Positions 1-7,974 of a stretch of DNA of 10,335 bases are shown in pieces; the first letter of the stretch is position 1, and each line of letters opens with the position of its first letter. The position numbers were made by a program, and so were the translations under genes. The stretch covers positions 1 through 10,335 of the forward strand of contig DKTP01000012.1 of assembly GCA_002473085.1 (NCBI GenBank), written 5' to 3'. The notes beneath the pieces are model-generated. The model saw only the letters and a program-made list of their open reading frames with translations, was not told the origin of the DNA and searched no databases. Origin of the DNA: Anaerolineales bacterium UBA7227. GTDB taxonomy: Bacteria > Chloroflexota > Anaerolineae > Anaerolineales > Villigracilaceae.

Positions 1-57
1 TTTAGAGATAGGTTCTTATGGTAAACTTTGGTACGAATCCCCAATGGAGTGACCCGT

Positions 58-432
58 ATGAGCAAATCTCGAAGCGAACAGCTGGTGGAACGCCTGCGCT
101 CGATGCAGGCCGCCGCCCCCGATATCGAAGCCTCTGCCATCGTCTCGGTGGACGGCCTGATCATGGCCTCCGCCCTTCCGCAGGAAGTGGAGGAGGACCG
201 CGTCTCGGCCATGTCGGCGGCGATGCTCAGCCTCGGCGAGCGCATCTCCGGCGAACTCGGACGCGGCGGGCTGGAACAGGTCTACATCAAAGGCGACGAC
301 GGCGCCATCGTCCTGACCTCCGTGGGAGCGGAAGCGGTTCTGACCGCCCTCGCGCGGCCTGAGGCCAAACTGGGCCTGATCTTCCTCGAAATGCGCCGCG
401 CCGCCGAAGACCTGACGAAACTGGTCGGATGA
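58..432 (+). CDS. Roadblock/LC7 domain protein
   Basis: This 124-aa protein is one compact Roadblock/LC7 domain. An N-terminal amphipathic helix (about residues 5-20) leads into a beta-hairpin with the typical 'AIVSVDGLIMAS' pattern (about 27-38). A long helix rich in Ala and Ser follows (about 48-67), then strands around 'VYIKGDDGAIVLTSVG' and a last helix. Known family members regulate small Ras-like GTPases (MglB acts on MglA) or serve as dimeric scaffolds in the cytoplasm. No GTPase gene is visible here, so the partner is unknown. I chose the ATG at 58 because GGAG at 46-49 sits 8 nt upstream; an in-frame TTG at 28 would only add a non-conserved tail. The gene ends 40 nt before a strong hairpin, so it probably forms its own transcript or feeds a pyrG attenuator. 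The family call is firm; the role is not known. Confidence 0.88.
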   Translation: MSKSRSEQLVERLRSMQAAAPDIEASAIVSVDGLIMASALPQEVEEDRVSAMSAAMLSLGERISGELGRGGLEQVYIKGDDGAIVLTSVGAEAVLTALARPEAKLGLIFLEMRRAAEDLTKLVG

Positions 433-2172
<1,740 letters not shown>

Positions 2173-2179
2173 CCGGGGT

Positions 2180-2249
2180 CGGTAATCAGTGAGCAGTGAT
2201 TAGTGAGCAGTAATCAGTGATCAGTAATCAGTAATCAGTGAGCGGTAGG
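2180..2249 (+). repeat. Tandem heptamer repeat (consensus CAGTRAK), about 10 units
   Basis: Ten consecutive 7-nt units run from 2180 to 2249. The inner ones are CAGTGAG, CAGTGAT, TAGTGAG, CAGTAAT, CAGTGAT, CAGTAAT, CAGTAAT and CAGTGAG; the outer two (CGGTAAT, CGGTAGG) are degenerate. It starts 8 nt after the pyrG stop codon and touches the terminator stem, whose first three bases (CAG) would be the start of an eleventh unit. Short tandem heptamers of this kind are known as dispersed non-coding repeats in some bacteria, notably filamentous cyanobacteria. Function here is unknown. Confidence 0.85.
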
Positions 2250-2284
2250 CAGCCTCGCGGAGAAAGGACGCGAGGCTGTTTTTT
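2250..2284 (+). terminator. Intrinsic terminator of pyrG
   Basis: A perfect 10-bp stem (CAGCCTCGCG at 2250-2259 with CGCGAGGCTG at 2269-2278) closes a 9-nt loop and is followed by six T (2279-2284). It lies 78 nt after the pyrG stop codon, just past the heptamer array. The same 10-bp stem recurs at 4052-4080. Confidence 0.9.
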
Positions 2285-2705
2285 ATCCCCCAACAGTACT
2301 GTTTTTACAAGTTGTGACATTTATCACTTGAAGTCGGCCTTGCAATTTTGTAAGCTATAGTTGTGCCGTTTATCAGCATTTTTGGCAGACAAAAAATCTG
2401 CAGATAGACTTCGATCCCACCTCCTAACTAACAAATCATACAAATCACACCCGTTTTCGTGAAATGATAATCAGAGCGAAGACCAACGTAGTTTTCGCCT
2501 TCACGAGACGCTCCAACCTTTACGGCTGCGTTCTCAACGATTCCGCGACGGATCCACGAAAATTCCATGCGAAGAAACCGGCCTGTATTCCTCGAAAAAG
2601 AAAGGAGGCCAAAAACACTCATACTTTGCCAAAAGCGCAATGTTTTGCGTCCGCCTTTCTGTATAAAAATCTCAGTAAAAATTCAATTCTCCTCGGGAGG
2701 GAAGA
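2285..2705 (+). other. AT-richer non-coding leader upstream of the first DNRLRE gene
   Basis: I see no convincing gene in these 421 nt. Open frames here lack ribosome binding sites and encode Lys/Arg/Asn/Ser-rich, unfolded-looking peptides. It holds a perfect 12-bp palindrome, AACAGTACTGTT (2292-2303), and a CRP-like site (2313-2328). It also holds an AAAGGAGG that has no start codon at a usable distance and can pair imperfectly with the CCGCCTTT about 50 nt further on, around a small CGCAA/TTGCG hairpin. The 3' end supplies the GGGAGG (2695-2700) used by the gene at 2706. The length and structure suggest a regulated 5' UTR, but I recognise no riboswitch class. Confidence 0.5.
2313..2328. promoter_or_regulatory. 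Possible CRP/FNR-family binding site
   Basis: TGTGA at 2313-2317, a 6-nt spacer and TCACT at 2324-2328 match the TGTGA-N6-TCACA consensus of CRP-type regulators at 9 of 10 positions. It lies about 380 nt upstream of the first secreted-protein gene, just after the pyrG terminator, where a promoter would be expected. No well-spaced -35/-10 pair is evident: TATAGT at 2356-2361 is the best -10-like element. Chance occurrence is quite possible. Confidence 0.3.
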
Positions 2706-4028
2706 ATGAAAATGAAACAAGTCAGCCTCGCCGCGTTATGCCTGATCCTTCTTCTTGGCATGACCGCTTTTCAATCCGCGTCGGCGCCAATAACCGACGC
2801 GCCCGTAGACGCCGCATGGACGGGATCAACAAGCCGGGGACACTCCATGTCGTTCACTGTTTCTTCTGGGGGAACTCAGTGGAGCACATTCAAGTTGAAA
2901 ACCGACTTCGTAGCCTCCAATTGCGGCGCATCCGGAACCATGGAAATCACTGTGCCGGGCCCCGGAAGTATCAGCGGCAACCAGTTTAGTTACACTTCTT
3001 CAACTTTCTCGTTCACAGGTCAATTTACTTCGGCGTCCGCAGCCTCTGGAACATATTCCTTTACAAATCGCCAGATCGTGATTGGCATTCCATATCCGCC
3101 TTACGTTTGTTACTACTATCTGACACAATCTGGCACATGGTCCGCCAGCACGCCCCTGCCTTCGCCGGGAGAATTTAACAAAAGCGGACCAGCCGCTGGC
3201 GCGACCAACGTTTCGCTCAACCCAACCCTGATATGGAACACAAGCGCCTACGCCGATAATTATCAATACTGCATTGACACAGTGGATAATAACGACTGCG
3301 ATACTTTGTGGGAGCCTAATCCCGGAACAAGCAATACCAGCATCGGCATCACGGGACTCGCCGCCGAAACGACCTACTACTGGCAGGTACGCGCCATCAA
3401 CTCCACAGGCGCGACCATGGCCGACGGTAATGCCTGGTGGTCTTTCAGAACCACCGGTCTCCTGACCCTTCGCTCCACTGGAGCGCAAGACGGCTGGGTC
3501 CTCGAATCGAGCGAATCCAGCAACAAGGGCGGGACGATGAACTCCGCTGCCACTACCCTCCGTCTCGGCGACGACGCGGCCAAAAAGCAATATCGCTCCA
3601 TCCTGTCCTTCGCCACCGGCGCGGCGCTGCCTGACGAGGCCGTCATCACCAAGGTCACCCTCAAAATCAAAAAGCAAGGCGTCGTCGGCGGCGGAAATCC
3701 TGCGGCAACCTTCGGAGGCTTCATACTGGACGTCCGCAAAGGAACCTTCGGGACGCCCGCCTTGCAAATAACCGATTGGCAGACCGCCGCCAACAAGTCC
3801 TATGGCCCCTTCAAACCCGCGCTTGTCGGAGGCTGGTATTCGTTCGACCTGAGCGCCGCCAAAGCCTACATCAACAAACTGTCCATGCTTTCGGGGCTGA
3901 CGCAGATCCGCCTGCGCTTCAAACTGGACGACAACAACAACGCCCTCGCCAACTACCTCAGCGTTTTCAGCGGAAACGCGCCCGCGGCGTCGCGGCCGCA
4001 ATTGATCATCGAATACTACACCCCATAA
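2706..4028 (+). CDS. Secreted protein with Fn3-like and DNRLRE domains
   Basis: This 440-aa exported protein begins with a clear signal peptide: KMK, a hydrophobic core at about 6-20, and likely cleavage after SASA at residue 27. A beta-rich domain (about 35-148) of a type I cannot name follows, with Cys73 and Cys135 that could pair. Next comes a fibronectin type III-like domain (about 160-250, with the 'TTYYWQVRA' strand and a terminal 'WWSFRTT'). Residues about 253-440 form a DNRLRE-type domain, with RLGDDAAKKQYRSILSF at 286-302 and LRFKLDDNNN at 403-412, ending at 'QLIIEYYTP'. There is no enzymatic motif, so a structural, adhesive or carbohydrate-binding surface role is likely. The start is fixed by GGGAGG 5 nt upstream and by the signal peptide. 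A 38-nt stretch is identical to the next gene, showing that the C-terminal modules are duplicates. The first part is visibly AT-richer than the flanking genes. Confidence 0.8.
   Translation: MKMKQVSLAALCLILLLGMTAFQSASAPITDAPVDAAWTGSTSRGHSMSFTVSSGGTQWSTFKLKTDFVASNCGASGTMEITVPGPGSISGNQFSYTSSTFSFTGQFTSASAASGTYSFTNRQIVIGIPYPPYVCYYYLTQSGTWSASTPLPSPGEFNKSGPAAGATNVSLNPTLIWNTSAYADNYQYCIDTVDNNDCDTLWEPNPGTSNTSIGITGLAAETTYYWQVRAINSTGATMADGNAWWSFRTTGLLTLRSTGAQDGWVLESSESSNKGGTMNSAATTLRLGDDAAKKQYRSILSFATGAALPDEAVITKVTLKIKKQGVVGGGNPAATFGGFILDVRKGTFGTPALQITDWQTAANKSYGPFKPALVGGWYSFDLSAAKAYINKLSMLSGLTQIRLRFKLDDNNNALANYLSVFSGNAPAASRPQLIIEYYTP
3894..3931 (+). repeat. 38-nt direct repeat, copy 1 (in DNRLRE domain)
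   Basis: This stretch, encoding GLTQIRLRFKLDD, is identical over 38 nt to 6111-6148 in the neighbouring secreted-protein gene. The surrounding DNRLRE coding sequence is clearly related but has diverged, so the repeat is the best-kept part of a duplicated domain and not a separate mobile element. Confidence 0.85.
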
Positions 4029-4051
4029 GAGCGGCCCGAAAATCAGCTGCA

Positions 4052-4083
4052 CAGCCTCGCGTCCCGCAAACGCGAGGCTGTTT
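4052..4083 (+). terminator. Hairpin downstream of the first DNRLRE gene
   Basis: A 10-bp stem (4052-4061 with 4071-4080) and a 9-nt loop lie 24 nt after the stop codon, followed by only three T. The stem is identical in sequence to the pyrG terminator stem at 2250-2278, with a different loop. The weak T-tract makes it a poorer terminator than its twin. Confidence 0.65.
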
Positions 4084-4152
4084 GATCGAGGCGCGCCGCG
4101 GAAAACCTGAGTCCCGTTCCCCAAAATCGAAATTCGAGGTTACCAAAAATGC

Positions 4153-4176
4153 AAGGAGTTCGGCGACTCCTTTTTT
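4153..4176 (+). terminator. Intrinsic terminator
   Basis: AAGGAGT (4153-4159) pairs with ACTCCTT (4166-4172) around a 6-nt TCGGCG loop. The T-run is 4171-4176, whose first two T are part of the stem. It probably serves as a second, back-up terminator of the first DNRLRE gene. Confidence 0.7.
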
Positions 4177-4191
4177 CTCCGCGCACAGTAG

Positions 4192-4197
4192 TATGAT
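4192..4197 (+). promoter_or_regulatory. Possible -10 element for the glycosidase-like gene
   Basis: TATGAT, one mismatch from TATAAT, lies after the terminator at 4153-4176 and 140 nt before the next start codon. No recognisable -35 box is present at 16-18 nt upstream, where the sequence is the terminator T-run. Weak on its own. Confidence 0.2.
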
Positions 4198-4288
4198 GAC
4201 CGCCGTCGTACCATAAAACTCCCCTCAAGGAAACATCGTCGCTTTTCTCAATCCCCATCGCCAGGTCGCCACAATAGAGCATCGTTCA

Positions 4289-4321
4289 AAACTGCCTGGT
4301 CATCCGGGCAGTTTATTTTTT
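4289..4321 (+). terminator. Terminator-like hairpin 16 nt before a start codon (possible attenuator)
   Basis: An 11-bp stem with one G-T pair (4289-4299 with 4304-4314) closes a TCAT loop and is followed by A and six T (4316-4321). The start codon of the next gene is at 4338, and its AAAGG (4326-4330) follows the T-run directly, so no promoter fits between them. Transcription of that gene must therefore pass through the hairpin, which suggests attenuation. CCAGG at 4261-4265 could pair with CCTGG at 4295-4299 and disrupt the stem. Confidence 0.65.
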
Positions 4322-4337
4322 CGCCAAAGGTTAACCC

Positions 4338-6245
4338 ATGCTTAACTATTTCCATTTCCTGGACAAAAACCGCCAAGATACGATTATAAACCGATGGAGA
4401 GTCAGAGCCGCGCAGGTTTTGACCATACTGGCGTTGATCGCTTCGCTGGCCGGGCACAAACTGATCGGCGCCAACGCGTCGTCCATTTCAAAGGACGCGC
4501 AGGCCGTCCCAGCCAGAAGCACGACGTATTATCTTGCAGACAGGGTTCTCAAAAAAACGGATTTTGCCGTGTTGGCAAACTGGGGCGTCAACACCGCCAT
4601 CGTGGATTTCGACGTCAACGGCTCGGCCTCCGCATGGCGCGCGGCGTTCGAGTCCGCGCGGGCCGCGAACGTCAATATCGTCATCTGGCCCTCGGACTGG
4701 AACAACCCGCGTCCGAACTGCGGCTGGGAGGCGCCCTATCCCGTCAGCGCGAACGGCGACATCGCCAAAGTGAAAAGACTGCTCGATACCGCCAGCCAAT
4801 ATTCCAACTTCATCGGCATCGTCAACGCCCACGAAAGTTTCTGGACCTGCGATATGTCGTTCGACGAAATGGCGGGTTTAAAGGACAAACTCAAAGCCTA
4901 CGCGCTGTCCAAGGGACGGGCGATCAAAGTCTGGAATTACATTGACAACTTATACGACAAGTCCATGCTCCCGGACAACCAGATCGAGCGGATCATGGAC
5001 GTCGCCGTGACGTGGCAGCATTGCGCCGGGAACGTGGAAGGGACCTGCAATACCTCCTCCAAATCATCCGCGCTCAACATGATCCTGAGCGATAGAAAGA
5101 GAATTGACGCCTCCAAAGCGCAGGTGGAACTTGTCTTTTTGATGCAGACGTTTACCACGCGCGGCTATTCGACCAAATTCACCCTCGACGAGTTACAGAA
5201 ATATAGCTGCCAGTTCCTGGACACTTCGGCGCTGGACGGGTTTGCGTTTTACACATGGGACGCGGGCTGGTGGCCCGACCTGCACTCGTGGAAGGAACTG
5301 CAACCGGCGATACCATATATCTACAATAACTGCGTCAATTCGCCTTCGGCCTCCGCCCCCCGCGTGACTTCGATCGTCCGCGCCGGCCCAAACCCCACCT
5401 CCGCCGCCAGCGTGAAATTCACCGTCAAGTTTTCCAAACCGGTGAAGGACGTGGACGCGGCCGACTTCCAGTTGACGACGGGCAGCGGACTCGCCAACGC
5501 GGCCGTGAGCGGAGTCAGCGGTTCGGGCAGCGTCTACACCGTCACGGTCAAGACCGGCGCGGGGAGCGGCCCGCTCCGCCTCGACATCCCGCCCGGGGCG
5601 ACCATCGCCGACCTGCAGGATAATCCGCTTGCCGGCCTCCCGTTCACGGGCGGTCAACCTTACACGATCGTCGCGACCGCGGCCTTCACGTCCATCCCGA
5701 CACAGGATGGTTATGCGCTTGAAGCCTCCGAAACCAGCGGGGCCGGAGGCAGGATGAACAACGCGTCCGCCACGCTCCGCCTCGGCGACGACGCGGCGCG
5801 CAGGCAATACCGCTCCGTTCTCTCGTTCGTCACCGGCGCGAACCTGCCCGATAACGCGGTCGTCGCCAAAGTCACGCTCAGGGTCAAATGGCAGGGCGTG
5901 AACGGCGGGGGCGACCCGGTCCGCATTTTTCAGGGCATCCTGGCGGATATCAAGAAAGGCGTCTTCAAGACAGCCGCCCTGGAATTGGCCGATTTTCAGG
6001 CCGCGCCCGATAAAACCCTCGGCCCTTTCAACCTGTCCCCGTCTGGAGGCTGGTACGCGCTGAATCTGACCGCCGCAAAAGCCTTCGTCAACAAGTTGGA
6101 CGCGCCCTCCGGGCTGACGCAGATCCGCCTGCGCTTCAAACTGGACGATAACAATAACAAGATCGCCAATTTTCTCAGTCTATTCAGCGGCAACGCGGAC
6201 GCGAACAGCCGTCCGCAGTTGATCGTCCAATATTACGTCCCGTAA
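4338..6245 (+). CDS. Secreted glycosidase-like TIM-barrel protein with Ig-like and DNRLRE domains
   Basis: This 635-aa protein has a long basic n-region, then a hydrophobic segment (about 24-38) and a possible cleavage site at GANA (44-47), so it is exported or anchored. Residues about 62-330 alternate strand and helix as in a (beta/alpha)8 glycoside hydrolase-like barrel: AIVDFDV (87-93), NIVIWPSDW (113-121), FIGIVNAHESFW (158-169), IKVWNYID (196-203), VELVFLMQTF (263-272) and GFAFYTWDAGWW (301-312). Glu166, after a central strand, is a plausible acid; Asp308 is another candidate. An Ig-like domain of the type 'VTSIVRAGPNPTSAASVKFTVKF' follows (about 343-444), then a DNRLRE domain (about 449-635) paralogous to that of the preceding gene. 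AAAGG lies 7 nt before the start. Several Cys in the barrel agree with an extracytoplasmic location. No GH family can be named from the sequence alone, and the enzymatic role is inferred. Confidence 0.72.
   Translation: MLNYFHFLDKNRQDTIINRWRVRAAQVLTILALIASLAGHKLIGANASSISKDAQAVPARSTTYYLADRVLKKTDFAVLANWGVNTAIVDFDVNGSASAWRAAFESARAANVNIVIWPSDWNNPRPNCGWEAPYPVSANGDIAKVKRLLDTASQYSNFIGIVNAHESFWTCDMSFDEMAGLKDKLKAYALSKGRAIKVWNYIDNLYDKSMLPDNQIERIMDVAVTWQHCAGNVEGTCNTSSKSSALNMILSDRKRIDASKAQVELVFLMQTFTTRGYSTKFTLDELQKYSCQFLDTSALDGFAFYTWDAGWWPDLHSWKELQPAIPYIYNNCVNSPSASAPRVTSIVRAGPNPTSAASVKFTVKFSKPVKDVDAADFQLTTGSGLANAAVSGVSGSGSVYTVTVKTGAGSGPLRLDIPPGATIADLQDNPLAGLPFTGGQPYTIVATAAFTSIPTQDGYALEASETSGAGGRMNNASATLRLGDDAARRQYRSVLSFVTGANLPDNAVVAKVTLRVKWQGVNGGGDPVRIFQGILADIKKGVFKTAALELADFQAAPDKTLGPFNLSPSGGWYALNLTAAKAFVNKLDAPSGLTQIRLRFKLDDNNNKIANFLSLFSGNADANSRPQLIVQYYVP
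6111..6148 (+). repeat. 38-nt direct repeat, copy 2 (in DNRLRE domain)
   Basis: Identical to 3894-3931; see that entry. It encodes GLTQIRLRFKLDD near the C-terminus of the glycosidase-like protein. Confidence 0.85.
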
Positions 6246-6279
6246 CCAGAGTCCCCGCAGTTTCAGCGGATCAAAAGGG

Positions 6280-6993
6280 TTATGCCGCGAACGGGTTGAA
6301 ATTCGTGTCGCGGTCATAATGATCCTCGTCCTCGGCGCGTTTCAGGAAGTTGACCGCCGCGTAGGTGGCGGGCGTCATCAACGCCTCGACCGCGCATTTG
6401 AGCAGGTAATTCGTCAACGCCAGCGTCGCGAACAGACTCCACGGGAAAACGCCGAACAACGACGCGACCGAGACGAACACCGCCGAGTCCGCCAATTCGC
6501 CGACGAGAGTGCTGCCGATCGTCCGCATCCACAGCCAGCGTCCGTTCGTCAAGATCTTCATCTTCGCCAGCGTGAACGAGTTGGCGAAATTGCCGCTCCA
6601 ATATCCAGCCAGCGAACCGAACACGATTCCCCCGCTGGACATCCCGCCGAGGATGGCCGCGTAGGCCGCGTCCCCGGCGTAGGATTGCCAGGTGGATTCG
6701 CCCGGCAGGATGCCGATCAACGCGAACACCGCGGAGGACAGCGCGAGGCAAAAGAACCCCGTCCAGATGACGCGGCGGGAGCGTTTGTAGCCGTAGACTT
6801 CAGTCAGGATGTCGCCGAAAATGTAGGAGACGGGGAAGAGCAGCGTCCCGCCGTCGAACGCCATCCGCACGCCGCCGACGCTGAAGCGCAGGTCCACGAT
6901 CTTCGCGGACGAGGCCACATTGCTGACGACCAGCACGGTCACAAAGACCGCCATAATGAGGTCAAAGTAACGGTAGGTTTTCGCGTCAGCCAT
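6280..6993 (-). CDS. VUT-family membrane protein, probable queuosine precursor transporter
   Basis: This 237-aa integral membrane protein belongs to the VUT/YhhQ family (once DUF165), whose studied members import queuosine precursors (preQ0 or preQ1) for tRNA wobble modification. About six membrane segments are visible, roughly 10-29, 49-65, 75-95, 110-130, 160-181 and 184-212. The family motif DILTEVYGYKRSRRVIW lies at 61-77, and GELADSAVF at 165-173 matches the second conserved polar segment. I place the start at the ATG at 6991-6993: it overlaps the 3' end of the thiolase gene by 8 nt (ATGGCTGA), and an extension to 7125 would only translate that gene out of frame. No clear ribosome binding site is seen, as expected for translational coupling. 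It is the last gene of the operon and converges on the glycosidase-like gene, 34 nt away. Substrate is inferred from family. Confidence 0.87.
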   Translation of the reverse strand: MADAKTYRYFDLIMAVFVTVLVVSNVASSAKIVDLRFSVGGVRMAFDGGTLLFPVSYIFGDILTEVYGYKRSRRVIWTGFFCLALSSAVFALIGILPGESTWQSYAGDAAYAAILGGMSSGGIVFGSLAGYWSGNFANSFTLAKMKILTNGRWLWMRTIGSTLVGELADSAVFVSVASLFGVFPWSLFATLALTNYLLKCAVEALMTPATYAAVNFLKRAEDEDHYDRDTNFNPFAA

Positions 6994-7918
6994 CGAGCGC
7001 TTTCGTCTTCTCGACCATCCGACAGAACGAGCACAAGTCGGCAGTGGAGGTCGGCTGCCCGCAGTTGGGACAGGGATGCAGCTCCGCTTCGGATTCTGGC
7101 TGGGGCGCGAAGAGTCCCGACTCACGCGCCTCGAGGAAGCGCAGGTAGAAGATCAACTTCGCGCCCGGTTTGTCGGTCTCGAGGCGGTTGAGTAATTCCT
7201 TGTAATAGATCGAGGTCGCGCCCTCGGCGAAGGGACATTCCTCGTAGATGTACTCGATCCCGCGCAGGAGCGCGTAGGCCGCCATCTCACGCTCGTAAAA
7301 GCGACAAAGCGGCTTGACCTTGCGCGCCAGCCCGGGCGATTCCTCCAACACGGGACTTTGGCGCCGCAAAAAACCCTCCGACCACTGGAGCGTGTTGCCG
7401 AACAGGACCGCGGCCTCGTCGTCGAGATTATGCCCCGTCGCGAGGACGTCGTAGCCGAGGTCGCGCGCGATGCGGTTCATCTCGTGACGCTTGACCAGTC
7501 CGCAGACCGCGCACGGACGTCCCTGCCCGCGATGCGAGATCTCCGCCAGGGCGGGGATCGTCTGACCGTACTCCTTCGCCACATCCACAACGTGGAGGCG
7601 GAGTCCGTTTTCGTCGGCGAATTTCTGGCTGAGGCGCTGCGACTCGGACGAGTAGCCGATTCCCCCGTCAATCCCGAGGCCGATGTAGAGTCCGTCGGCG
7701 TCGTATCCGAGGCGGCGGAGGATGTCCCACAGCGAGAGCGAATCCTTGCCGCCCGAAACCGCGACGAGGACTTTCTCCCCGCGGCGGAACATCCCGTATT
7801 TTTTGATGAAGCGCTCGGTCTGCTCGGGAATCCATTCGAGATAGTGATCCTTGCACAAAGCCAATTTGTGCTGGCGCATGTTGACCGAGGCTTTCGCGCC
7901 GCATTTTCTACACTTCAT
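6986..7918 (-). CDS. ttuA: TtuA/CTU1-type tRNA 2-thiolation enzyme
   Basis: This 310-aa PP-loop ATPase activates a tRNA uridine or ribothymidine by adenylation and replaces the 2-oxygen with sulfur taken from a ubiquitin-like carrier. An N-terminal zinc ribbon has C3, C6, C22 and H25. The PP-loop SGGKDS is at 55-60. C136 and C139 (PCAVCG), with C228 (EECPF), match the three cysteines that hold the [4Fe-4S] cluster in Thermus TtuA. A C-terminal zinc ribbon has C283, C286, C296 and C299. The start is the ATG at 7916-7918, with AGGTG 4 nt upstream; a longer frame to 7978 would begin inside the intercistronic hairpin. The gene just upstream encodes a Gly-Gly-ending ubiquitin-like protein, the expected partner. 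TtuA (s2T54) and archaeal/eukaryotic NcsA/CTU1 (s2U34) share this layout, so the exact tRNA position is not settled. All key residues are intact. Confidence 0.9.
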   Translation of the reverse strand: MKCRKCGAKASVNMRQHKLALCKDHYLEWIPEQTERFIKKYGMFRRGEKVLVAVSGGKDSLSLWDILRRLGYDADGLYIGLGIDGGIGYSSESQRLSQKFADENGLRLHVVDVAKEYGQTIPALAEISHRGQGRPCAVCGLVKRHEMNRIARDLGYDVLATGHNLDDEAAVLFGNTLQWSEGFLRRQSPVLEESPGLARKVKPLCRFYEREMAAYALLRGIEYIYEECPFAEGATSIYYKELLNRLETDKPGAKLIFYLRFLEARESGLFAPQPESEAELHPCPNCGQPTSTADLCSFCRMVEKTKALDG

Positions 7919-7934
7919 GGAACACCTGTAAAAG

Positions 7935-7969
7935 CGGGCGCCAGGTTCCTCGGAGAAACCCGGCGCCCG
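7935..7969 (-). other. Intercistronic hairpin between ttuB and ttuA
   Basis: An 8-bp GC-only stem (7935-7942 with 7962-7969) is extended inward, after one mismatch, by four more pairs (7944-7947 with 7957-7960). It fills most of the 56-nt gap between the ttuB stop and the ttuA start. On the - strand it is followed by CTTTTA and then the ttuA ribosome binding site. The T-tract is too short for a strong terminator, so partial termination or mRNA processing and stabilisation is more likely. Confidence 0.65.
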
Positions 7970-7974
7970 GCGTC

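Larger units (their letters stand above)
4029..4337 (+). other. 309-nt intergenic region between the two secreted-protein genes
   Basis: No gene is seen here. It contains three successive hairpins in the + direction: 4052-4080 (same stem as the pyrG terminator), 4153-4172 followed by a T-run, and 4289-4314 followed by a T-run right before the next gene. A TATGAT at 4192-4197 is the only decent -10-like element. The arrangement is two terminators for the upstream gene, then a probable promoter, then a leader of about 130 nt ending in a terminator-like hairpin. Confidence 0.55.

Noticed and set aside
2180..2249. CRISPR array
   Set aside because: The units are 7 nt and contiguous with no unique spacers, so it is a simple tandem repeat.
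2464..2709. 81-codon open frame overlapping the first secreted-protein start by ATGA
   Set aside because: There is no ribosome binding site, the composition is Lys/Arg/Asn/Ser-rich, and it lies in AT-rich leader DNA. The ATGA overlap looks coincidental.
3000..4124. 374-codon open frame on the - strand opposite the first DNRLRE gene
   Set aside because: No domain or start signal is visible; the + strand product has a signal peptide and recognisable domains, so this is a shadow frame.
6994..7125. N-terminal extension of the VUT transporter
   Set aside because: It would read the thiolase 3' end in another frame into a basic, disordered tail; the family N-terminus and the 8-nt overlap support the start at 6993.
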